From positions 44,124 to 108,123 of the forward strand of contig JANYEC010000004.1 of the NCBI GenBank assembly GCA_025363295.1: a DNA stretch of 64,000 nt, in the 5' to 3' direction. The stretch comes from Akkermansiaceae bacterium. GTDB taxonomy: Bacteria; Verrucomicrobiota; Verrucomicrobiia; Verrucomicrobiales; Akkermansiaceae. Shown piece after piece: positions 1 through 9,554 of the stretch. The position numbers and the translations under genes are program-made. Under the pieces are notes generated by a model that ran no database searches, was not told the DNA's origin, and saw only the letters and a program-made list of their open reading frames with translations. The first letter of the stretch is position 1. The number at the start of each line of letters is the position of its first letter.

Positions 1-1
1 C

Positions 2-469
<468 letters not shown>

Positions 470-473
470 AATT

Positions 474-731
474 ATGGGTATCATCGCATGGATCTTCCTC
501 GGCCTCGTTGCCGGGGCGTTAGCAAAATTCATCATGCCGGGGAAAGACCCCGGCGGAATATTTGTCACCATCATCATCGGCGTCGTCGGCGCCATTCTCG
601 GCGGATTTCTTGGCTCCTTCATCGGGCTGGGAAAAGTTGAATCGTTCGACCTCGGCGGCATCTTCATCGCCACTTTAGGTGCCATCCTGCTGCTGATCAT
701 CTATCGGATTGCCATGAAAAATCGTAGCTGA
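474..731 (+). CDS. GlsB/YeaQ/YmgE family small membrane protein
   Basis: An 85-residue protein, almost entirely hydrophobic, starting MGIIAWIFLGLVAGALAKF. This matches the GlsB/YeaQ/YmgE (transglycosylase-associated) family of stress-related inner-membrane proteins, which typically have three transmembrane segments and Gly-rich turns (here around VVGAILGGFLGSFIG). The biochemical role of the family is unknown. The ATG at 474 is preferred over earlier starts because it gives the family-typical N-terminus and places the gene 4 bases behind the aquaporin. A strong terminator follows 37 bases after the stop, so this is the last gene of the unit. Confidence 0.85.
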   Translation: MGIIAWIFLGLVAGALAKFIMPGKDPGGIFVTIIIGVVGAILGGFLGSFIGLGKVESFDLGGIFIATLGAILLLIIYRIAMKNRS

Positions 732-768
732 CATGTAAGGCATCTAAATCTAACATCAAATTTCAGGT

Positions 769-800
769 AGCCCGCCGGAATTTATCCGGCGGGCTGTTTT
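769..800 (+). terminator. Rho-independent terminator
   Basis: An 11-bp perfect stem (AGCCCGCCGGA / TCCGGCGGGCT) with a 5-base loop is followed by GTTTT. It ends the aquaporin/GlsB-like transcription unit. Confidence 0.85.
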
Positions 801-908
801 ATGATCGGGTAAGTTAAAATTTTGACAGGTGGTGGCTAGAGATGGATGAGGAACCCGCTTGACTCAGCAACTGCCGCAGATGAGCGGCTACAAAACTGGG
901 CCCCCTAA

Positions 909-1169
909 CCTATTTGCAGTCACCAGAACTTTTTCACGAGAAACGGCTCTGATCCTTGCATTCATCGCAATAAGAACGGCACGCGGTATGACTTCGCTTT
1001 CGGCTGGGACAGTTCTGGAAAATTTCTAACCGGTGAGATGCTCACCACCGCCACCGATGCCGACCCACAGATGGTTTCCGAGGTGAAACTCGATACAGAT
1101 AGCAAAATGAAATTCGTGCTTGTGGGAGCTTCTGATGGAGACCCCGGCCTCGATTTTACCAAGGGCTGA
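909..1169 (+). pseudogene. Probable remnant of a small gene, no start codon
   Basis: Frame 3 is open from just after a stop at 906-908 to a TGA at 1167-1169. It reads like real protein, with stretches such as NGTRYDFAFGWDSSGKF and KLDTDSKMKFVLVGASDG. There is no ATG/GTG/TTG near its beginning; the only Met codons are deep inside (GEML and later). A good rho-independent terminator follows 26 bases downstream, as expected behind a real gene. I read it as the 3' part of a decayed gene whose 5' end has been lost between the terminator at 800 and here. I do not recognise a family. A non-standard start cannot be excluded. Confidence 0.4.
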
Positions 1170-1195
1170 TCTAACCACGATCCAAAACACGCGGG

Positions 1196-1230
1196 GCCGG
1201 GGTGAATTTGTTCGCCCCGGCACTTTTGTT
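1196..1230 (+). terminator. Rho-independent terminator
   Basis: Stem GCCGGGGTGAA / TTCGCCCCGGC with one G-T pair, a TTTG loop (1207-1210), and T-rich sequence after it. It lies downstream of the remnant at 909-1169 and just before the 3' end of the convergent carboxypeptidase gene, so it may serve both strands. Confidence 0.75.
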
Positions 1231-1239
1231 TTTCCGTGG

Positions 1240-2703
1240 TTAGAGATAACGAGATTTGAGGTGCGCGAGGTAGGCCTCGGGCGAAGGAAGGCTTTCGGTC
1301 GCCTGTTTGATGAGATCTGACGGATCGATTGTGCCACCGTGGGAATGGACGTTTTTCCTCAGCCAGCCAAGTAATGGCTGATAGTTCGCCGAGTCAATGG
1401 CGGCGGCAATAGTGACATCTTTCCGGGCTGCAGCGAAGAGCTGCGCGGAGTTGATATTTCCCAGGGTGTAAGTCGAAAAATACCCGAGCCCGCCCATCGC
1501 CCAATGAATGTCTTGCAAACACCCATGCCGATCATCCGTTGGCGCGAAACCGAACAACTCGCGGAATCCATCGTTCCATGCAGTAGGCACGTCTTTCACT
1601 GTTAGGCTGCCATTTAACATCCGACGCTCTAAGTCGAAGCGCAGCAAAATATGCATATCATAGGTCGCCTCATCCGCCTCTACACGGATCGGGGAAAACT
1701 CGGCACGCCAGAGATAGGCCAGGAAATGATCTAACGAAAAACTGCCCATCTGCGGGAAACATTCCTGCGCTGCGGGATACCAGTGGACCCAAAATTCTCT
1801 CGACCTCCCCACGTGGTTTTCCCACAGCCGCGACTGCGATTCATGGATGCCTAACGAAACAGCGCTGCCCGATGGAAGCCCGAAGTCCTCTGCTGGCAGA
1901 CCTTGTTCGTAGAGCCCGTGACCTGCCTCGTGCAGCACACCAAAAAGCGATGACGTAAAATCCGCCTCCATGTAGCGCGTCGTCAACCGCACATCGCGCG
2001 GGCCAAGAGTGGTGCAAAAAGGGTGCGCCGTCGTATCGATTCGTCCGGCCTCAAAATCAAAGCCGATCGCTGCGGCCACTTGAGCGTTGAAGCGTTTCTG
2101 CGCCTCGATCGGATACGGACCGGCAGGCAGGCTCGTTCGCCGTGATGCGGAAATCTCCACGGCTTTCGCGGCGATTTCGCGCAGCTCTAGTTTCATCACT
2201 TCAAACAATTTCACCACTGCTGCAGTGGAGGTCCGGCGCTCGTAGCCATCTAGCAGTGCATCATAAGGTTCGTTCTGATAGCCCCAAAGCTCGGCCTTTT
2301 CGCGGGCGATTTCCAGTAAGGTCTCCAAGTGCGGTGCAAAACTGGCAAAGTCCGATTTCTCACGCGCCGCACTCCACGCATGTTTCGACATCGAGCAAGC
2401 CACCGATTCGCGGGCCACAAGTTCTACTGGCAGCTTGTTAGATCGACCAAATTCCCGGCGGAGTTCTCGCAGATTGGCGGTGAGTTTCGTGTCAGAGCCG
2501 CTGTCGGCGTTTTCCGCGGCTTCCAGATCCCGTCTCCAGTCGTCCGAAGTCGCCATCTCATGGGCTCGTGACGAGAGCCACGAAAGCTGCGCTGCGCGAT
2601 GCCCAGCAGCCGCGCTCGGCAAATAGGTTTCCTGATCCCATTCGAGGGCGGCGGCGGAGGACTGGATCAGCGCGAGTTCACGGGCTTTTTCGAAAATCGA
2701 CAT
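1240..2703 (-). CDS. Carboxypeptidase Taq-like metallopeptidase, family M32
   Basis: Zinc metallocarboxypeptidase that removes C-terminal residues from peptides, cytoplasmic (no signal peptide). The 487-residue length is normal for family M32 (about 500). The metal-binding helix HEAGH is at about residues 258-262. The downstream HESQSRLWEN element, which supplies the third ligand in this family, is at about 287-296. The N-terminal EWDQETYLP is also typical of M32. The gene stands alone between a convergent terminator at 1196-1230 and the terminator of the upstream lipoprotein gene. Function in general peptide turnover is inferred from the family. Confidence 0.93.
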   Translation of the reverse strand: MSIFEKARELALIQSSAAALEWDQETYLPSAAAGHRAAQLSWLSSRAHEMATSDDWRRDLEAAENADSGSDTKLTANLRELRREFGRSNKLPVELVARESVACSMSKHAWSAAREKSDFASFAPHLETLLEIAREKAELWGYQNEPYDALLDGYERRTSTAAVVKLFEVMKLELREIAAKAVEISASRRTSLPAGPYPIEAQKRFNAQVAAAIGFDFEAGRIDTTAHPFCTTLGPRDVRLTTRYMEADFTSSLFGVLHEAGHGLYEQGLPAEDFGLPSGSAVSLGIHESQSRLWENHVGRSREFWVHWYPAAQECFPQMGSFSLDHFLAYLWRAEFSPIRVEADEATYDMHILLRFDLERRMLNGSLTVKDVPTAWNDGFRELFGFAPTDDRHGCLQDIHWAMGGLGYFSTYTLGNINSAQLFAAARKDVTIAAAIDSANYQPLLGWLRKNVHSHGGTIDPSDLIKQATESLPSPEAYLAHLKSRYL

Positions 2704-2820
2704 ACTGGCTTTCTGAATGAAAGCCCGGCGCTGGCAAAGGCGGAAAATTCACAAACGCGCTTCCATCGCTGAGAGCCGAACGATCGACGCACCTGATTTC
2801 TTATCATCGGAGCGGATACA

Positions 2821-2851
2821 AAAAAGCCCGACCACTCGTGGGTATCGGGCA
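2821..2851 (-). terminator. Rho-independent terminator
   Basis: On the minus strand GCCCGA...TCGGGC is followed by six T. It lies 22 bases beyond the stop of the 3D-domain lipoprotein gene (2873-3526) and ends that transcript. Confidence 0.75.
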
Positions 2852-2872
2852 TTTTGGGAATTAAAAGATCGC

Positions 2873-3526
2873 TCAGTTTTTCGCGAGGCTAAGCCCAAGA
2901 TCCGGGCGTTGGCGAATGATGTTGGCGAGCATTTTGTTACAGTGATCGTATTTCGTGCGCTGGCTCAGAAGCTGGGCACTGCGGGTGAAGGATCCCCATT
3001 GAACGACGCTCATTTCGACGGTGCGGGTCGCCCAGAGGTCCATGATTTCTTTTGTCGGGGTGTAGATATCGACGGTCCCGGTGCCGAGGAGGGCGGAACC
3101 GTAGTCATCGACCACATAGAGATATGGCAATCCTTTGATCCGGAAGGTAGTGCCCACCGGGTAAAACGACCAATCGGCAGCAGCACTGCGGACGCGGTCA
3201 TTATAGCGAAGCACGGTGCCAGTGGCGTTTTTATCACCGTAAATCAAGTGGTCGGACTCGCTGCAAGTGTATGCCGTCGTGCGCACGATGCGGTTGCGGT
3301 CGCTGAATGCATAAACCGGCATGGAGTGCTTATCGCGTGGCTTTCCTGCGGCTGCGGCGACCGCCGTGGATGACGCTGGAGGGAGAGCGAAACTTTCCCG
3401 CTTTGCATACACGCCGGAACCAATCGAGGTTTTAGGGATGACACTGAGACCGGAATCTCCTCCGCAAGAGGTGAAAAGAGCAGTAAAAAGCGAAAGTGAT
3501 AGTAGGGAAAGGAGCCGGGAAGTCAT
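2873..3526 (-). CDS. 3D-domain lipoprotein, cell-wall associated (RlpA/MltA-like fold)
   Basis: A 217-residue secreted protein. The N-terminus (MTSRLLSLLSLSLFTALFTSC) is a lipoprotein signal with lipobox-like FTSC, so Cys21 is the likely lipidation site. The C-terminal half carries the 3D domain: TTAYTCSESDH opens it, and VVDDYGSALLGTGTVDIYT contains the conserved aspartates (D..G....G..VDIY). The same double-psi barrel occurs in MltA and other peptidoglycan lytic enzymes. A role in cell-wall remodelling is inferred from the family; the catalytic status is not visible. The gene has its own terminator and is not obviously in an operon. Confidence 0.8.
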   Translation of the reverse strand: MTSRLLSLLSLSLFTALFTSCGGDSGLSVIPKTSIGSGVYAKRESFALPPASSTAVAAAAGKPRDKHSMPVYAFSDRNRIVRTTAYTCSESDHLIYGDKNATGTVLRYNDRVRSAAADWSFYPVGTTFRIKGLPYLYVVDDYGSALLGTGTVDIYTPTKEIMDLWATRTVEMSVVQWGSFTRSAQLLSQRTKYDHCNKMLANIIRQRPDLGLSLAKN

Positions 3527-3737
3527 GCTTTGGGATTGGGAAAAGCTTTGGGCGCAGGATAGGCAAAGGCGCGAGACCCATAGGGAATTTCGGGGGTGGC
3601 CGCAACTTAAAAAAGCCTGACTGGCAGGAAAAAATCCGGGGATAGCTTAAAATCAGCGAGTTACACTGATGCCTTACCAAATTCTTTTTGCGTCTCTATG
3701 ACCACGATTCATCCGAATTGCCGCTTGGGGTGATCCC

Positions 3738-4739
3738 TCAGCGCGTCGCAGCAGGTAGCCACGCCCTAGCTCCGGTGCTTCTCTCGGGAGCTGCTTTGAA
3801 GAATCCCTCCAAGCCTCGGCGACCGTGGAGATCCGCCACGGCATCCACCGTGCGCGCCCAACGCCAGCGGAAGCCGGCATCGCGCAGTCTCACCGGATCA
3901 GCCCAACGGCTTTTCGTCACCAGCTCGGTCTCCGTGCCCATCAACCGCGCTCCGATTTCTAACATCCACTTCGCCGCAGGCAGGCCGATCGGCATCCCCA
4001 CCGCCTCTCGGAATGTTTTCATCCACTCACGATTGGTGGGAAACTCCGGTGCCGTGACGTTAATTGTTCCGTCGAGAAATGCATCATTAATGGCGAATTC
4101 CACCGCTCTCAAAAAATCCTCCATGTGGATCCAACTGATCCGCTGATTGCCCGATCCCATCGCGCCACCCAATCCACGAGCGGTAAGTTTCCTGAGCACA
4201 TCATAGACCGTCCCCTCCTCGTTCGCCAGGACCATGCCGATGCGTAGAGCGAGCTTTCTCGTTTCCGCAGGCACGTTCGCATTAAAAAACGCATCCTCCC
4301 ACGCTTGGGCGACTTCGCAGGAAAATCCCTCCCCCGGCTCACCCAGCCAATCGTTCTGCGGCTGATCTTCCGCATGGCGATACCACGTCGCCGTGCTCGC
4401 ATTCAGCCAGGTTTTCGGCGGCGTTTTGCAAGCGGCGATCGCCTGACCGATCGCCCGGGTGGCAGCCACCCGTGAATCGACAATTTCACACCGATTTTTC
4501 GCAGTGTAACGGCAATTCACACTCCGGCCTGATAGATTGATGACGGCCTCCGCCCCCTCCAGAGCGAGCGCCCACGGGCCGAGCGTTTTACCGTCCCATT
4601 CTAAAAACATTCCATCCCCATTCCAGCCTTCCCGACTGCGGGCGATCGCCACCACCTCCTTACCCCGGCGGGCAAAGTGGCGGCATAAGTAACGGCCAAG
4701 GAATCCGTTGGCTCCGAAGATGACGATGATAGGATTCAT
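3738..4739 (-). CDS. TIGR01777-family NAD-dependent epimerase (YfcH/SDR39U1-like)
   Basis: SDR-superfamily protein of 333 residues. The nucleotide-binding glycine motif GANGFLGRYL is at residues 9-18. The family's NLSGRSVNCRYT segment (around residue 70) and the SWIHMEDFLRAV element match TIGR01777 proteins, whose substrate is unknown. The start at 4739 is chosen over an upstream in-frame ATG (4805) because it has a Shine-Dalgarno sequence, AAGGAAG, 5 bases ahead and gives the family N-terminus MNPIIVIFG. A 26-bp palindrome (4778-4803) lies just upstream. The adjacent upstream gene is a GbsR/MarR-type regulator in the same direction, carrying a similar palindrome. The pair is probably co-regulated. 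Confidence 0.88.
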   Translation of the reverse strand: MNPIIVIFGANGFLGRYLCRHFARRGKEVVAIARSREGWNGDGMFLEWDGKTLGPWALALEGAEAVINLSGRSVNCRYTAKNRCEIVDSRVAATRAIGQAIAACKTPPKTWLNASTATWYRHAEDQPQNDWLGEPGEGFSCEVAQAWEDAFFNANVPAETRKLALRIGMVLANEEGTVYDVLRKLTARGLGGAMGSGNQRISWIHMEDFLRAVEFAINDAFLDGTINVTAPEFPTNREWMKTFREAVGMPIGLPAAKWMLEIGARLMGTETELVTKSRWADPVRLRDAGFRWRWARTVDAVADLHGRRGLEGFFKAAPERSTGARAWLPAATR

Positions 4740-4777
4740 GATAACTTCCTTATTTAATATTAGTTTTCGTGTATTTC

Positions 4778-4803
4778 GATCTTTCAGGAATTTCTGAAAG
4801 ATC
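4778..4803. promoter_or_regulatory. Palindromic operator candidate upstream of the epimerase gene
   Basis: Near-perfect palindrome with 10-base arms GATCTTTCAG and CTGAAAGATC around a 6-base GAATTT centre. It lies between the regulator gene (ends 4820 on the minus strand) and the epimerase start (4739). The core TTTCAG-N6-CTGAAA recurs at 5344-5361 ahead of the regulator. It could also act as a hairpin, but there is no T-run on the minus strand to make it a terminator. Confidence 0.55.
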
Positions 4804-4819
4804 AATTGAAATTTTTTTG

Positions 4820-5341
4820 TTAGCCGAGCAGTTTTGTGGCCAATTGAATTGCAAATCCATGCTTCATTGACGCGATTCTATCAGACATTTTGGACGCGAA
4901 TCCGACGAAGTCTTCCAGCGCCCGCATCTGATCATGGAAGACTTTGCCCTCGGGTGTCTGGATACCTTCGCTTTCGCCAGCACACTTGCTGAGAATGGCC
5001 AATGCTGGCTCGATCTCGCGGCGTTTCCGCTCGCGGGCGACGATCGTGAAAATGAGCCAAACATCCTTTTCCGCCTCGAAAAACTCGCGCCGCTCGCCTT
5101 TTTTCACCACCGGTCGAATCAGTCCCCAAGCGACCAACTCTTTGAGATTCGTGTGAGCGTTGCCTCGGCTGATTTCGAGTTCCTCCATCACGTCGTCCGT
5201 CGTCAGCGGCTGCGGAGCCGTCATCAATAACGCGTGAATCTGAGCCATCGTCCGGTTGATCCCCCACTGCGTACCGAGTGCACCCCATTGGGCCACGAAT
5301 TCGTCCCTCGCACGCTTCAATTTTTCCTCTTCCGCAATCAC
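4820..5341 (-). CDS. GbsR/MarR-family winged-helix transcriptional regulator
   Basis: DNA-binding regulator of about 173 residues from a GTG at 5341. The open frame extends to an ATG at 5440, but that N-terminal stretch (Phe/Cys-rich, containing VIFSILACVFEF) does not look like the family. From the GTG the protein begins with IAEEEKLKRARDEFVAQWG, matching GbsR-type proteins. The winged helix is clear: MAQIHALLMTAPQPLTTDDV, then the recognition-helix region LEISRGNAHTNLKELVAWG and the wing (KKGERREFFEAE). GbsR controls glycine-betaine synthesis in Bacillus; the ligand here is unknown. The palindrome at 5344-5361 abuts the proposed start, suggesting autoregulation. The start choice remains uncertain. 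Confidence 0.8.
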   Translation of the reverse strand: MIAEEEKLKRARDEFVAQWGALGTQWGINRTMAQIHALLMTAPQPLTTDDVMEELEISRGNAHTNLKELVAWGLIRPVVKKGERREFFEAEKDVWLIFTIVARERKRREIEPALAILSKCAGESEGIQTPEGKVFHDQMRALEDFVGFASKMSDRIASMKHGFAIQLATKLLG

Positions 5342-5343
5342 AA

Positions 5344-5361
5344 TTTCAGCAAATACTGAAA
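5344..5361. promoter_or_regulatory. Palindromic operator candidate upstream of the GbsR-type regulator
   Basis: TTTCAG-N6-CTGAAA, the same arms and spacing as the core of the palindrome at 4778-4803. Placed directly against the proposed GTG start of the regulator, it would block transcription or translation initiation when occupied. Binding is inferred only from the shared sequence and position. Confidence 0.5.
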
Positions 5362-5500
5362 ATTCAAAAACACAAGCGAGAATTGAAAATATAACACAAT
5401 CCGCTTTGGCCTGCGTTTTGCTACTACAAGTGACGAACAAGACACCTAAATGGATGTGGAAATCGTGGCTGACGGGTCAATGCTCCCATCAATTCCAAAG

Positions 5501-5506
5501 TATAAT
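5501..5506 (+). promoter_or_regulatory. Possible -10 element ahead of the secreted-protein gene
   Basis: A perfect TATAAT is placed 10 bases before the ATG at 5516, so transcription would begin almost at the start codon (near-leaderless). No good -35 hexamer is seen at 16-18 bases. Weak candidate. Confidence 0.25.
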
Positions 5507-5515
5507 AACATCATC

Positions 5516-7830
5516 ATGAACTTACCTCCTACTATAATAAACACGGGCAGGCTCTCGAAGCTGGCTCATTGGAAGCGGGCGCTACTCGCGAGTTTCTTGG
5601 TGCTAATCGGCGGCTATTTCGCTCCGGCCTCCGCCCAAACAACCCTCGCGAAATGGACATTCGAGACATCCGCCCCAACCACGGCAGGTCCTCTTACGCC
5701 TGAGTTGGGTGCAGGTTCCGCGAGCTCTAACACCGGCGGCACCTTTTCGAGTCTTAGTGGATGGGGAAGTGCCAAATCTTGGTCGTCGAATGGCTGGGCT
5801 CCCGGCGAATATTTCCAATTTCAATCCAGTTCCACCACCTTCTCAGGCATCACCGTCAGTTGGCAACAGGTCGGCAGTAGTACGGGGCCAAAGAATTATC
5901 AGCTTCAATACAGCACTGATGGTATTAACTTCACTACCCACGCAGCCTACGCCGTGAATTTAGGTAGTGGAACACGACCTTATCTCCGCCTGCAGACCAA
6001 TATTCCTATGATCTTTCCGCCGTTACGAGCCTGAACAATGCTGCGAATGTCTATTTCCGCCTCAAGGTGGTAGATACTGTGTCGATTAATAACGGTACTG
6101 TCTCAGGTGCTGGCACGGGGAGAGTTGACAATTTCACCATTTCGACCGGACCGCCTCCTGGTACCCCGGTCATCTCCGTAGCCTCCTCCTTACCGGCTTT
6201 TTCCGCGTTTTTCGGGTTCCCTTCGGCCTCTCAAAGTTTCGTGGTCACGGGCACCAACTTGACGACAACGATTACGCTTGCCGCGCCTACAGGATTTGAA
6301 GTCTCAAGTGACAACCTCGCTTTCAGCAGTTCTGCCAGCCTACCCGTAACGGGTGGCACCGGGTATGTTCGGGTTGCCTCCACTGCTGCCCTCGGCCCGA
6401 TCTCTGGTGTTGTCACGCTTTCCAGCACGGGCGCGGTTGACAAAACCATCGGACTCACGGGAACCGTTACTGATCCGAATGTTTTGAGCTTGGCTTTTGC
6501 GCCAACATCCCTTCCTGAAAATTCTGCAACGCCAGCGGTCGGCACGATTTCCATCCCGCGTGCAAGAGCCAGTGATCTGGTAGTCACTCTTGTTAGTGCG
6601 AATACTGCGGCTGTGACGGTTCCGGCAAGCGCCACGATCACTGCTGGCAACTTGACGGCCACCTTCGATGCGACTGCGGTAGCGGCTCCATCAAGTTTCA
6701 TCACCAATAGTTCTCTCATTACCGCCAGTGCTGTTGGATTGACCGATGGAACCGCGACTTTGCAGGTGACCAATGTTGACGTCGCCCCGATCGTAAGTGT
6801 CTCCCTACTCGCTAACACTCCGTATCTTCAGAATTTTGATAATCTCGGCACCACCGCGCTAACAAATGTTGTTTCCGCCACTATCGGTAGTCAGACCAAT
6901 ATCGGTCCTTTGACTAACGCCTCTCTAAATGGTTGGTATGCTACCAAAATCGCAGGAGATGGTTCTTCAGCCACCTCGATTTCTCCTGACACCGGCACGG
7001 GAACCAGTGGATTAGTCAACAATTACGGTGCGGCGGCGGCCACAGACCGCGCATTGGGTGTGCTTGCTTCGAGTAGTAACATCATGGCGATTGGAGCCCT
7101 GATCAAAAACGACACGGGGGGAACCCTGACCGGCCTCAGTCTATCGATGACTGCCGAGTTCTGGCGCAGTTCGACGCTAACACAGAATACTTTGACTTTC
7201 GGATACGGTAAAATCGCCGGTGCCATTACTTCAGCGAATTTCCTGTCGTCTTCGGGCACCGGAGTATTGCCCCTCTCTGGCGCGAATATTGTCGGGCCAG
7301 CGTTTGGCGCTTCCAGTGCCGCACTTGACGGTAACAACGCTACCAATCAGACTGCTTTCACCAATGTTTCCCTACCATTGACCCTCCTGCCCGGTGAGTC
7401 CGCCTTTATTCGGTGGCAGGATACTAACGACAACGGTAACGATGCAGGATTGGCCATCGATAACCTTACGATCAATGGTGTCGGTTCTGCCCCGAGCAAC
7501 ACCTACTCCACTTGGGCGACCACCAATACTGGCAGCGCTAGCTCCCCTGTATCTGGGGATCATGACAACGACGGCGTGTCTAACGGACTTGAGTATTTCA
7601 TGGGAGCTACGGGTTCCACCTTCACGGCGAATCCTGGCACTGTGGGTGGCAAAATCACGTGGCCAAAAGATCCTGCGTTCCTCGGCACCTACACCGTACA
7701 AACATCGCCTAACCTAACGGCTTGGACGTCGGTCACTTCGACAGTGGTGGGAAATACCGTCGAATACACCCCCACCGGGTCGGCCCCGCTTTTCATTAGG
7801 ATGTCCGTCACTCCGACTCTTAATCCTTGA
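5516..7830 (+). pseudogene. Secreted multi-domain verrucomicrobial protein, frameshifted
   Basis: Two frames together encode one protein of about 770 residues. The first frame (5516-6034) starts MNLPPTIINTG, has a signal peptide ending near APASAQ, and then a jelly-roll-like beta-rich domain. It runs off into LRLQTNIPMI and stops. The second frame is open from 5968 and continues the same domain (WNTTLSPPADQYSYDLSAV), so one base appears to be missing around 5966-5970. The rest has Ig-like beta repeats (SFVVTGTNL, VVTLSSTG), a DHDNDGVSNGLEYFMG calcium-binding-type motif and a C-terminal module YTVQTSPNLTAWTSV seen in many Verrucomicrobia secreted proteins. Function is unknown; perhaps surface adhesion or polysaccharide binding. 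The break may be a true mutation or a sequencing error. Confidence 0.8.
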
Positions 7831-7846
7831 GAGATTCAAGTTCCTA

Positions 7847-7883
7847 AAAACCCCGGCGCTTCTCACGAGGGCCGGGGTTTTTT
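7847..7883 (+). terminator. Rho-independent terminator
   Basis: AAACCCCGGC...GCCGGGGTTT stem followed by further T residues, 16 bases beyond the stop of the secreted-protein gene. Confidence 0.85.
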
Positions 7884-7945
7884 GTTAGGTCATCTGTGTC
7901 ACGTAACGCTCGACTCCGGGGTGCTCTCGGATCAAAATTTTCAGC

Positions 7946-8548
7946 ATGAAACCTCGTTTCTCTCCGCCGCACGGGGGACAAAACAAACAAGCTCGTGAAA
8001 ACCGACATGCTCCGACGGTGGAACAAATTGCGCCATCGCTTGATGAGGACGATGTGATGGCCATCGTCGCGCAGAAGGCCGTGCCCTTCGTGCTGGTGCT
8101 CGATTGCGTGCAGGATCCGCATAACCTCGGGGCCATTCTGCGCACGGCCGATGCCGCTGGCGTGGATGTGGTGGTCGCCCCCAAGGACAAGGCAGTGGGC
8201 ATCACTGAAACGGTGCGCCGCGTGTCGGTGGGCGCAGCGGATCACGTGCCATTTGCCCAAGTCACCAACCTCGCGCGGACGATGGAAAAACTCAAAGCCG
8301 CCGGCTTGTGGATCGTGGGCACCTCGGATCATGCGACGTCAAAGTCCATCTACGAGCTGGATCTCAAAGGCCCGCTTGCCCTCGTATTGGGTGCGGAGGA
8401 AAAAGGCATGCGGCGCCTCACCGAAGAAAACTGTGATTTCCTCGCCGTCATCCCCATGGCCGGAAAAGTCGCCTGCTTGAACGTTTCCGTGGCCACTGGG
8501 GTCTGCTTGTTCGAAGCCGTGCGCCAACGTCGCGGACCTCATGAATGA
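7946..8548 (+). CDS. TrmH/SpoU-family RNA 2'-O-methyltransferase
   Basis: SPOUT-class methyltransferase acting on 23S rRNA or tRNA 2'-hydroxyls with SAM. All three family motifs are present in 200 residues: motif 1 [18 protein letters not shown] (about residues 53-70), motif 2 [16 protein letters not shown] (about 147-162) and motif 3 [17 protein letters not shown] (about 170-186), which form the trefoil-knot SAM site. The usual Ser before LNVSVA is replaced by Cys. There is no long N-terminal substrate-binding domain like that of RlmB; only about 45 residues precede the core. The exact RNA target cannot be given. The gene overlaps the next one by 8 bases, suggesting translational coupling. 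Confidence 0.88.
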   Translation: MKPRFSPPHGGQNKQARENRHAPTVEQIAPSLDEDDVMAIVAQKAVPFVLVLDCVQDPHNLGAILRTADAAGVDVVVAPKDKAVGITETVRRVSVGAADHVPFAQVTNLARTMEKLKAAGLWIVGTSDHATSKSIYELDLKGPLALVLGAEEKGMRRLTEENCDFLAVIPMAGKVACLNVSVATGVCLFEAVRQRRGPHE

Positions 8549-9344
8549 ACCTATCAGGATTTTGTCCGATCTCCACCTCGGCCATAAAATCTCACGGATC
8601 CAAACCATTTCCGCACTGCGTCCTCTCATCGCGGGGGCGGGCACGGTGGTTTTCAATGGCGATACTTGGCAGGAACTCGCGACGCCTTTCCGCAAGCGGG
8701 CGAGTGAGTTGTTAGACCACTTGCAAAGGCTTTGCACGGAGGAAGGAGCCGCGGCTATTTTTCTATCAGGCAATCACGATCCCGGCTGGCCCGGTCCTGG
8801 ATGGGTAGAATTAGCGGATGGAAAAATCGTCATCATGCATGGCGATGCGCTGTTCTTCGATGGCTCGCCATGGAAACGTGAAATCCTCGTTAGCGGTGAG
8901 CGCGTCATGGAATTGTGGAACCAACATCCGCGCGCCCATCAAGACGTCGAAGAGCGACTGCGCGTGGCCCGCAAAATCGCCCGTGAACTTTGCAGCGTGG
9001 AGCATCCGACTGGACGGCATTTGATTCTCCGCGCGTGGGATGCCATGCTACCGCCACAACGCGCGGCGAAAATGTTAGATGCGTGGTTCACACAGGCCTC
9101 AGCAGGTGCAAAATTTTGCGATGCCTATTTTCCCAATGCCGAAGTGCTCGTCATCGGCCACTTTCACCGCGCAGGCAGTTGGACGAGTGAAGGGCGGCAG
9201 GTGATTAACACCGGCTCATTCACCAGCCCCGGCCGCGCCCATTGGGTAGAGTGGAATGATGGCTGGCTCAGCCGCGGAGTCATCGAAGAAAGCCCAGAAT
9301 CCTGTAAAAAAGGCCGCACACTCGGGGTGTGGCGCTGGTCCTAA
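8541..9344 (+). CDS. Calcineurin-like metallophosphoesterase
   Basis: A 267-residue hydrolase with the full dimetal motif series: DLHLGH (residues 9-14), GDTW (about 40), GNHDPG (about 76-81), HGD (about 99) and GHFHRAG (about 205-211). The fold is that of phosphodiesterases and LpxH-type UDP-2,3-diacylglucosamine hydrolases. It could be the LpxH-like enzyme of lipid A synthesis, but the short SDLHLG start alone does not prove that. It overlaps the upstream TrmH-family gene by 8 bases, so the two are probably co-translated. No signal peptide is seen, so it is expected to be cytoplasmic. Confidence 0.82.
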   Translation: MNEPIRILSDLHLGHKISRIQTISALRPLIAGAGTVVFNGDTWQELATPFRKRASELLDHLQRLCTEEGAAAIFLSGNHDPGWPGPGWVELADGKIVIMHGDALFFDGSPWKREILVSGERVMELWNQHPRAHQDVEERLRVARKIARELCSVEHPTGRHLILRAWDAMLPPQRAAKMLDAWFTQASAGAKFCDAYFPNAEVLVIGHFHRAGSWTSEGRQVINTGSFTSPGRAHWVEWNDGWLSRGVIEESPESCKKGRTLGVWRWS

Positions 9345-9364
9345 CATCGGCATGGGGAGAAAAA

Positions 9365-9439
9365 TGGTACACGAGGACGGGATCGAACCGCCGACCAATC
9401 CGGTGTAAGCGGACCGCTCTACCGCTGAGCTACTCGTGC
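9365..9439 (-). tRNA. tRNA-Val (anticodon UAC)
   Basis: On the minus strand it folds as a cloverleaf. The acceptor stem is GCACGAG / CTCGTGT, with a terminal G-U pair. The D arm is GCTC..GAGC. The anticodon stem GTCCG / CGGAT holds the loop CTTACAC (anticodon TAC, reading GUA and probably other Val codons). The T arm has loop TTCGATC. The CCA end is encoded (9365-9367). It lies between two plus-strand protein genes. Confidence 0.95.
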
Positions 9440-9554
9440 TGGGCAGGGCGGGAAACTGGCGGAGGATTTCTCCGAGATCAAGCACTGAGTGCGGGAAGAT
9501 GCCGCAACTTTCCATTGCCCCGGACGCACCATCCCGACAATCTCGCGCCCGACT

